In this document: piece by piece, positions 41,808 through 46,563 of the stretch
How the letters are laid out: each line of letters starts with the position of its first letter
How positions within the stretch are numbered: the stretch's first letter is position 1
NCBI GenBank assembly: GCA_938028765.1
Contig: CALIZF010000032.1
Coordinates: 1-46,563, forward strand
Direction: 5' to 3'
Source of the DNA: an uncultured Paracoccaceae bacterium
GTDB taxonomy: Bacteria; Pseudomonadota; Alphaproteobacteria; Rhodobacterales; Rhodobacteraceae
DNA: 46,563 bases
Translations under genes and position numbers: made by a program
The notes under the pieces: generated by a model
What the model was told of the DNA's origin: nothing
Seen by the model: only the letters and a program-made list of their open reading frames with translations
Database searches by the model: none

Positions 41808-42584
41808 ATGTGGGGCGGGGCACGGGGCATCGTGTATTTCGACGTCGGCGGTCAGCGGATCGCGGTGACGCATCGCACACGCGATGCGCTATTCGCGGCC
41901 GTCGGGACGCGTCTGGCGGACGGCACCGGCTTTGCGGTGGCGACCCTGAACCTCGATCACCTCGTCCAGCTGCACGAGTCGCCGGCATTCGTCCGGGCCT
42001 ATGCGGCGCACGACATCGTGGTGGCCGACGGCCACCCGGTGGTCTGGATGTCGCGCCTCGCCAGGCGTCCGGTGTCGCTGGTGCCCGGCGCCGACCTCGT
42101 GGTGCCCGTTGCGGCGCTGGCGGCCGACGCCGGCGCGCCGGTCGCGCTCGTCGGATCGACGTCGGACGTGCTGGACCGCGCCGGGGAGGCGATGCGCGCG
42201 GCGGTCCCGAACCTCGACATTGCCTTGACCTATGCCCCGCCCATGGGCTTCGAGCCGCAGGGGCAGAACGGCGAGGCCGCGATCGCCGCAATTCGGGACA
42301 GCGGCGCGCGCCTCGTGTTCCTCGCGCTCGGCGCGCCGAAACAGGAATTGCTGGCGGCGCGGGCCCGCCCGATCCTTCCGCAGGTCGGATTCGTGTCGGT
42401 CGGGGCGGGCATCGACTTCCTCGCAGGCGCGCAGCGCCGGGCGCCGCTGTGGCTGCGTCGCCTTGCGTTCGAATGGCTGTGGCGCGCGGTCAACGATCCC
42501 ATCCGTCTGGGGCCGCGCTACCTGCGGTGCCTTGCGGCGTTGCCCGGACTTGCCGTCGAAGCCTATGCAGGGCGGGAACGCTGA
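41808..42584 (+). CDS. WecG/TagA/CpsF-family glycosyltransferase (GT26)
   Basis: A 258-residue GT26-type enzyme, which adds the second sugar to an undecaprenyl-linked first sugar. Family blocks: VATLNLDHLVQLHES (about residues 44-58), the catalytic-region ADGHPVVW (about 73-80), RLVFLALGAPKQELLAAR and VGFVSVGAGIDFLAG. The C-terminal segment RRLAFEWLWRAVNDPIRLGPRYL is the usual membrane-contact tail. A GTG at 41832 has GGGG a few bases before it and gives a start closer to the typical N-terminus than the ATG at 41808; I give the longer form and cannot decide. Confidence 0.88.
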   Translation: MWGGARGIVYFDVGGQRIAVTHRTRDALFAAVGTRLADGTGFAVATLNLDHLVQLHESPAFVRAYAAHDIVVADGHPVVWMSRLARRPVSLVPGADLVVPVAALAADAGAPVALVGSTSDVLDRAGEAMRAAVPNLDIALTYAPPMGFEPQGQNGEAAIAAIRDSGARLVFLALGAPKQELLAARARPILPQVGFVSVGAGIDFLAGAQRRAPLWLRRLAFEWLWRAVNDPIRLGPRYLRCLAALPGLAVEAYAGRER

Positions 42585-42593
42585 CGGCGGATG

Positions 42594-43565
42594 TCACTTG
42601 TATTCGATCAGCCGCCGCCGCCGTCCGGCGGCCCGTGCCAGCCAGTAGCCGATGGCACCCTGCGCCTCGGCCGGCTTGCCAGCGACGGTCAGCACCGCGA
42701 TTTCCCACGCCCTCCGGCCGCCGCCGCGCCGGCGCGCAATCCGCGCCGCCTGCACCGGCCAGGCGAGGAACAGCGCCAGCGCCGCGGGATGCGCCAGCGC
42801 CCCCAGGACGGCGGCGGCGGGCAGGACGGCCCCCCAGAGCAGCGCCCGCCGCGTCTCGGTCACCCAGTGGCGTTCCGGCCCGGCGCCGTGCAGGGCCGCG
42901 CCCTCGGCGAAGGCGTGCCCGGCCCGACGACAGCGACGCCACCACTGGCCGAACCGCAGGATCGCGGCGTCGTGCAGCGTCATCGGCAGGTCGAGCCGCC
43001 AGACCGTCCAACCCGCCCGGCGCAGCCGCAGGCACAGCTCGGGTTCCTCGCCCGCGATCAGGTCGTTGCGGAAGCCGCCGACGGCGGCGAAGGCGGCGGC
43101 CCGGATCAACGCATCGCCGCCGCAGGCCTTCGCCGGGCCGATCGGCGTGTCCCATTCCGCATCGATCGCGCGGTTGTAGACGGACGCGGCGGGATCCCGC
43201 TCGCGCCGCCGCCCGCAGGCGACCGCCGCTTGCGGATCGGCCGACAGGAAGGCCAGCGCAGCGGCTACCCATCCCGGCGCCACCACGCAGTCGCCGTCCA
43301 CGAACTGCACGAAGGCGGGCGGATCGGCCGCCGCCGCGACCCGGGCGAAGCCCGCGTTGCGCGCCCGGGCCGCGGTGAAGGGCGCAGAGGGGTCCAGCGC
43401 CACGACCTCGGCCCCCGCTGCGCGCGCCGACTCGATGCTGCCGTCGGTGGAGCCGCTGTCAACGTAGACGATCCGGCGGACCTGGGGCGCGAGCGAGGCA
43501 AGGCAGGCGACGAGCCGCGCCCCCTCGTTCCGACCGATCACCACGGCGTCAACCGTCCCCGCCAT
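42594..43565 (-). CDS. Glycosyltransferase family 2, membrane-associated
   Basis: A 323-residue GT-A glycosyltransferase. The fold begins VDAVVIGRNEGARL, followed by VYVDSGSTDGS, the DxD motif in FVDGDCVV (residues 90-92) and the acceptor motif in IAGEEPELCLRLRRAG. The C-terminal third contains hydrophobic helices (ALLWGAVLPAAAVLGALAHP), so it probably sits at the inner membrane. I chose the ATG at 43565, with GGGGGGAG 5 bases upstream; the frame upstream of it is unlike a GT2. It converges with the WecG-like gene and diverges from the CpsD-like gene across a palindrome-bearing region. Confidence 0.9.
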   Translation of the reverse strand: MAGTVDAVVIGRNEGARLVACLASLAPQVRRIVYVDSGSTDGSIESARAAGAEVVALDPSAPFTAARARNAGFARVAAAADPPAFVQFVDGDCVVAPGWVAAALAFLSADPQAAVACGRRRERDPAASVYNRAIDAEWDTPIGPAKACGGDALIRAAAFAAVGGFRNDLIAGEEPELCLRLRRAGWTVWRLDLPMTLHDAAILRFGQWWRRCRRAGHAFAEGAALHGAGPERHWVTETRRALLWGAVLPAAAVLGALAHPAALALFLAWPVQAARIARRRGGGRRAWEIAVLTVAGKPAEAQGAIGYWLARAAGRRRRLIEYK

Positions 43566-43669
43566 CGCATCTCCCCCCCGCCGCGATCGTGCCCGCGGCG
43601 CTTCCGGCATGGCAAATAATCTGTTAGGCTTGCAAGGCTGGGCGGGGGCCCGCGCGATTCCGTGGCACG

Positions 43670-43690
43670 GTTCAACCAATCGGGTTGAAC
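43670..43690. promoter_or_regulatory. Perfect inverted repeat between divergent polysaccharide genes
   Basis: GTTCAACC (43670-43677) and GGTTGAAC (43683-43690) form a perfect 8-bp inverted repeat with a 5-base AATCG spacer. It lies in the 223-base gap between the divergent GT2 and CpsD-like genes, in locally AT-richer sequence. The size and symmetry fit an operator for a dimeric regulator. No binding protein is known from the sequence. Confidence 0.5.
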
Positions 43691-43788
43691 TGCCTCAAGG
43701 GTTGCCGGCTTCGCCTGCTTCCGTTGCGGGCATCAGGTTCACCGTATGCGGCATTCGCCGCGACGAAGCAGGAAGGTGCCTCGGGATC

Positions 43789-44796
43789 ATGACGCGGAGA
43801 AGTGCGGAGGCGGGCGGTGCTGCAGCGCGGATACTTGCGATGAGCATCGAGCCGCCGCGGGGCAGCATGCCGGGCGGCAGCGGCGGCACGGGCGGGTCCG
43901 GCGGCAGCGGCAGCGGCGGCGGCACCGGCAGATCGCGCGACGGCGGCTCGACCGCGGTGTCGGTGTTCCGCTTCCGCCGCGGCTCCGGCGGGCCACCTGC
44001 CGGGCGCTTCGGCGGCCGGTCGGCGGCGGGGGACGAACCCCGGCACGGCGGATCCGGCGATCCGCTTCGCGCCACGCTGGTCACCCCGCGCAGCGATCCG
44101 CAGCGCAACTGGGACGCGCTGAACCCCATCCGCCTCGACGACGCGCTGATCGCCCGCAACCGCCTGATCGTCGCGCCCGGCACCGACGCGGCGTCGGCGG
44201 CCTTCGACATGCTGCGCACCCAGCTTGCCCAGGCGGCGATCGACAACGGCTGGCGCCGGATCGCCGTCACCTCGCCCACGCCGCACTGCGGCAAAAGCTA
44301 TGTGTTGGCGAACCTTGCGCTGGCGCTGGCGCGACGGCCTGACTATCGCACGGTCGTGGTGGACCTCGACCTGCGCGCGCCGTCGCTGGCCGACCTCTTC
44401 GGGGTGCACGATGCAGGCCGGCTCGCCGACGTGCTGACCGGCGAACAGCCCGTCGAATCGATGTTCCACCGCCTCGGGATGTCGCTGGCGCTGGGTCTGA
44501 ACGACCGCGCGGAACCGGCGTCGGCCGAGATCTTGCAGGATCCGCGCAGCATCGGCACCCTCGACGCGGTCGAGGCGTCCCTTGCGCCTGACCTGATGCT
44601 GTTCGACCTGCCGCCGCTGATCGGGCGCGACGATGTGCTGGCCTTCCTGCCGCGGGTGGATGGCGTGTTGCTGGTCGCGGACGGCCAGCGGACCCTGGCC
44701 CGCGACATGACCGAGGCCGAGCGGCTGCTGAAGGGCCGCACGACGCTGGTCGGAGTGGTGCTGAACCGCGCGGACACGACCGCCGCGGGGCTGTGA
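43789..44796 (+). CDS. CpsD/CapB-like polysaccharide biosynthesis ATPase, tyrosine cluster absent
   Basis: A 335-residue P-loop ATPase of the bacterial tyrosine-kinase (BY-kinase) family, which partners the chain-length protein encoded next. Residues about 25-100 are a disordered Gly/Ser- and Arg-rich linker. Walker A is SPTPHCGKSYV (about 162-172, Lys169), a variant of the common form, in which His-Cys replaces a glycine-containing turn. Walker A' is VVVDLDLRAPSL. The C-terminus ends in ADTTAAGL with no tyrosine cluster, so autophosphorylation there is not expected. The ATG at 43789 is chosen; one 51 bases later is possible. The stop touches the next start. Confidence 0.85.
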   Translation: MTRRSAEAGGAAARILAMSIEPPRGSMPGGSGGTGGSGGSGSGGGTGRSRDGGSTAVSVFRFRRGSGGPPAGRFGGRSAAGDEPRHGGSGDPLRATLVTPRSDPQRNWDALNPIRLDDALIARNRLIVAPGTDAASAAFDMLRTQLAQAAIDNGWRRIAVTSPTPHCGKSYVLANLALALARRPDYRTVVVDLDLRAPSLADLFGVHDAGRLADVLTGEQPVESMFHRLGMSLALGLNDRAEPASAEILQDPRSIGTLDAVEASLAPDLMLFDLPPLIGRDDVLAFLPRVDGVLLVADGQRTLARDMTEAERLLKGRTTLVGVVLNRADTTAAGL

Positions 44797-44807
44797 CGGG
44801 GGCGGAG

Positions 44808-46121
44808 ATGGGAAACCTCCAGACCATCGGCGACGTCCTCGGGATGCTGCGCCGACGCGCGCTGGTGATCGCTCTGGTCACGGCAGTCGGCATCGCGATC
44901 ACGATCGTTCAGGTGCTGAACCAGCCGCGCAACTACGAAAGCTTTGCCGTCATCCAGATCGAATCGCCCCGCGTGACCGAACCGGCGTCGCGCGATGTCG
45001 CCGGGGGGCCGACCTCGTTCCGGCTGCAGACGATCCAGCAGCAGCTGATGTCGCGCGAGAACCTTCTGGCCCTGATCGACCGGCACGACCTCGCCGAGGA
45101 CTTTCCGGGCCTGAACGAGGTGCAGCGCGTGGTGGCGATGCGCGAGGCGATCAAGCTGCAGACCGTGACGCCCGGCCAGGGATCGGTCGGCGGCACCGAC
45201 GTGTCGGCCATCCTGATCGGCGTTTCCCTCGGCGATGCGCAGAAGGCGGCCGATGTGGCCAACGACGTGGCCGCGCAGATCATCGCACTGGGCACCACGC
45301 GCGAGTTGCAGCGCATCGACGAGGCGCTGGCCTTCTTCACGGCCGAAGAGGCGCGCATCGCGGCCGAGATCGTGGCGCTGGAACGCGAGGTGACCGCCTT
45401 CAAGATCGCCAACGTCGAATCGCTGCCCGAAACCGCAGCCCCCCGGCGAGCCGAGATCGCACGGCTGGAAGAGGCGATGCGCGATCTTGAAACCCGGCGG
45501 CTGGAACTCGCGGCGGAACGCGCGAGGCTGCTGGCCGGCGGCGAGCTGCGCACCGTGGGCCAGCGGCAGCTCGAGACGCTCAACAGCCAGATCGGGCTGA
45601 TCGACGAACAGCTGTCTGGGCTGAAGGCGCGGCGCGATGCGATCCTCGAAGCGCTGTCGCGGGGCCCCGCCATCGAGGCGACGCTGTCCACCTACGCCCG
45701 CATGCAGCAGCAGCTGCAGGACCAGTATGCGGTCACCACCCGCCGGCTGGCCGAGGCCGAGACCAGCCGCAAGCTGGCCGAGAACCGGAAAACCGAACGC
45801 TTCACCCTGCTCGAGAGCGCCGAACCCGCGCTCTATCCCACCGGATCGAGCCGCCGGAAGGCTGCGGTGATGGGCGCCGGCTTGTCGCTGCTGGCGGGGA
45901 TCGCGGCGGCGGTGCTCTTGGACCTGTCGCATCCGGTCCTGCGCACCGCCGGGCAGATGGAACGCGCGACCGGAATCCGCCCGGTCGTCTCCATCCCCTA
46001 TGTGCCGTCGGCCGCGGAACGGGTTCGCCGCCGCACGCTGCGCGTCGCAGGGCTGGCCGCCCTCGCACTCGCCGTCGTCACCGCGGCGACGCTGGCCGGC
46101 ATGTTTACGTTCGGCGCCTGA
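44808..46121 (+). CDS. Wzz-like polysaccharide chain-length / co-polymerase protein
   Basis: A 437-residue inner-membrane protein of the Wzz/PCP family, which sets polymer length. It has an N-terminal membrane helix (about residues 18-38), then a long periplasmic coiled-coil region rich in Glu and Arg (the stretch with LQRIDEALAFFTAEEARI through ERFTLLESAEPALYP), and C-terminal helices. The typical PCP proline-rich stretch before the last helices is ALYPTGSSRRKAAVMG. A GTG at 44793 overlapping the previous stop is the alternative start. It is co-transcribed with the CpsD-like gene; in many species the two are fused or paired. Confidence 0.9.
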   Translation: MGNLQTIGDVLGMLRRRALVIALVTAVGIAITIVQVLNQPRNYESFAVIQIESPRVTEPASRDVAGGPTSFRLQTIQQQLMSRENLLALIDRHDLAEDFPGLNEVQRVVAMREAIKLQTVTPGQGSVGGTDVSAILIGVSLGDAQKAADVANDVAAQIIALGTTRELQRIDEALAFFTAEEARIAAEIVALEREVTAFKIANVESLPETAAPRRAEIARLEEAMRDLETRRLELAAERARLLAGGELRTVGQRQLETLNSQIGLIDEQLSGLKARRDAILEALSRGPAIEATLSTYARMQQQLQDQYAVTTRRLAEAETSRKLAENRKTERFTLLESAEPALYPTGSSRRKAAVMGAGLSLLAGIAAAVLLDLSHPVLRTAGQMERATGIRPVVSIPYVPSAAERVRRRTLRVAGLAALALAVVTAATLAGMFTFGA

Positions 46122-46129
46122 CGGAAGGT

Positions 46130-46146
46130 CCGCTGCGATGCAGCGG
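46130..46146. terminator. Hairpin between convergent genes, possible terminator
   Basis: A perfect 7-bp stem (CCGCTGC with GCAGCGG) and GAT loop lie between the stops of the Wzz-like and sugar transferase genes. There is no T tract, but the position between convergent genes suggests it could stop transcription in both directions. Confidence 0.4.
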
Positions 46147-46155
46147 CGCGCCCGG

Positions 46156-46563
46156 TCACACCCCGGTGCCGCGCAACACCACGCGCACCGTCCTCAGCAG
46201 CACGGCGATGTCGGTCGGCAGCGACAGGTCTGCCTGGTAGGCAAGATCGAACTGCGCCCGCGCGGCAAAGGTCGTGCGGTGCCGCCCTGCCGTCTGCCAA
46301 TAGCCAGTGATCCCCGGGCGAAGCGCGTAATAGACGCGCGAGGGGTAAAGCACCTGCTGCGAGGGCATCATCGGCCGCGGACCGACGAGGCTCATGTCGC
46401 CCCTCAGCACGTTGAAAAGCTGCGGCAGCTCGTCGAGCGACAGCTTGCGCAGGACCCGACCGATGCGGGTGATCCTCGGGTCGTCGCGCAGCTTCTGCGT
46501 CGCGTCCCATTCGGCGCTGGCCTCGGGGTGGGCGGCCAGGTGCCCCTCCATCCGCGCGTCCGC
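46156..46563 (-). CDS. Priming sugar transferase, ExoY/WcaJ type (5' end beyond window)
   Basis: The C-terminal 135 residues of a bacterial sugar transferase that puts the first phospho-sugar on undecaprenyl phosphate. The family signature DPRITRIGRVLRKLSLDELPQLFNVLRGDMSLVGPRP is complete, followed by YYALRPGITGYWQTAGR and the C-terminal LLRTVRVVLRG. The frame stays open to the right edge of the window, so the start lies outside it and the N-terminal membrane domain is not seen. It completes the initiation step of the Wzx/Wzy pathway here. Confidence 0.93.
   Translation of the reverse strand, partial: ADARMEGHLAAHPEASAEWDATQKLRDDPRITRIGRVLRKLSLDELPQLFNVLRGDMSLVGPRPMMPSQQVLYPSRVYYALRPGITGYWQTAGRHRTTFAARAQFDLAYQADLSLPTDIAVLLRTVRVVLRGTGV

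Noticed and set aside
43609..43788. Longer N-terminus for the CpsD-like ATPase
   Set aside because: This stretch contains the palindrome and AT-richer DNA typical of a promoter region, and the extra residues have no similarity.
43861..43930. Gly/Ser repeat in the CpsD-like gene as a mobile or variable repeat
   Set aside because: It encodes an imperfect Gly-Ser linker in frame; the units are too irregular to call a tandem repeat or mobile element.

Overview
This is very GC-rich DNA with strong GC bias at third codon positions. MsrPQ, HspQ, a fasciclin protein, an EntD-type phosphopantetheinyl transferase and a Wzx/Wzy-type polysaccharide locus together point to an alphaproteobacterium, most likely in the Rhodobacterales. 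That assignment is inference from gene content and style; no rRNA or tRNA gene was seen.

Positions 1-17,900 look like ordinary chromosome. They hold the periplasmic methionine sulfoxide repair pair MsrP-MsrQ, two small exported proteins (DUF302 and fasciclin), ClpB behind a probable heat-shock promoter, a 257-residue protein I do not recognise, an RluA-type pseudouridine synthase, a run of thiolase / unnamed 88-residue protein / free methionine-R-sulfoxide reductase joined by overlapping start and stop codons, a STAS plus RsbW-like partner-switch pair, a gamma-glutamyltransferase-family enzyme, HspQ, a lytic-transglycosylase lipoprotein, LolA and a large multi-PAS hybrid histidine kinase.

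Positions 17,968-46,563 (right edge) form an exopolysaccharide locus: a Wzx-like flippase, GT4, GT2 and WecG/TagA-type glycosyltransferases, an SGNH-like protein, a two-part protein with a glycosidase-like barrel, a Wzy-like polymerase, a CpsD-like ATPase, a Wzz-like chain-length protein and the end of an ExoY/WcaJ-type priming sugar transferase that runs off the window.

Inside that locus, on the minus strand from 41,669 to 26,331, is a tightly packed series: Wzy-like polymerase, GT4, a 2120-residue type I polyketide synthase, a GT2, a 1507-residue NRPS and a phosphopantetheinyl transferase. The NRPS reads formyltransferase - degenerate condensation-like region - adenylation domain split by a luciferase-like flavin monooxygenase - carrier protein, and its adenylation pocket reads like a glycine pocket. 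The PKS reads KS-AT-KR-DH-ACP-TE, with the ketoreductase before the dehydratase. The NRPS has no release domain and the PKS has no loading domain, so the simplest order is NRPS as a formyl-glycine starter module followed by one PKS extension and release. My working hypothesis is that this operon makes a small formamido-acyl group that is attached to, or exported with, the polysaccharide made by the surrounding genes. This is the strongest candidate for an undescribed system in the window.
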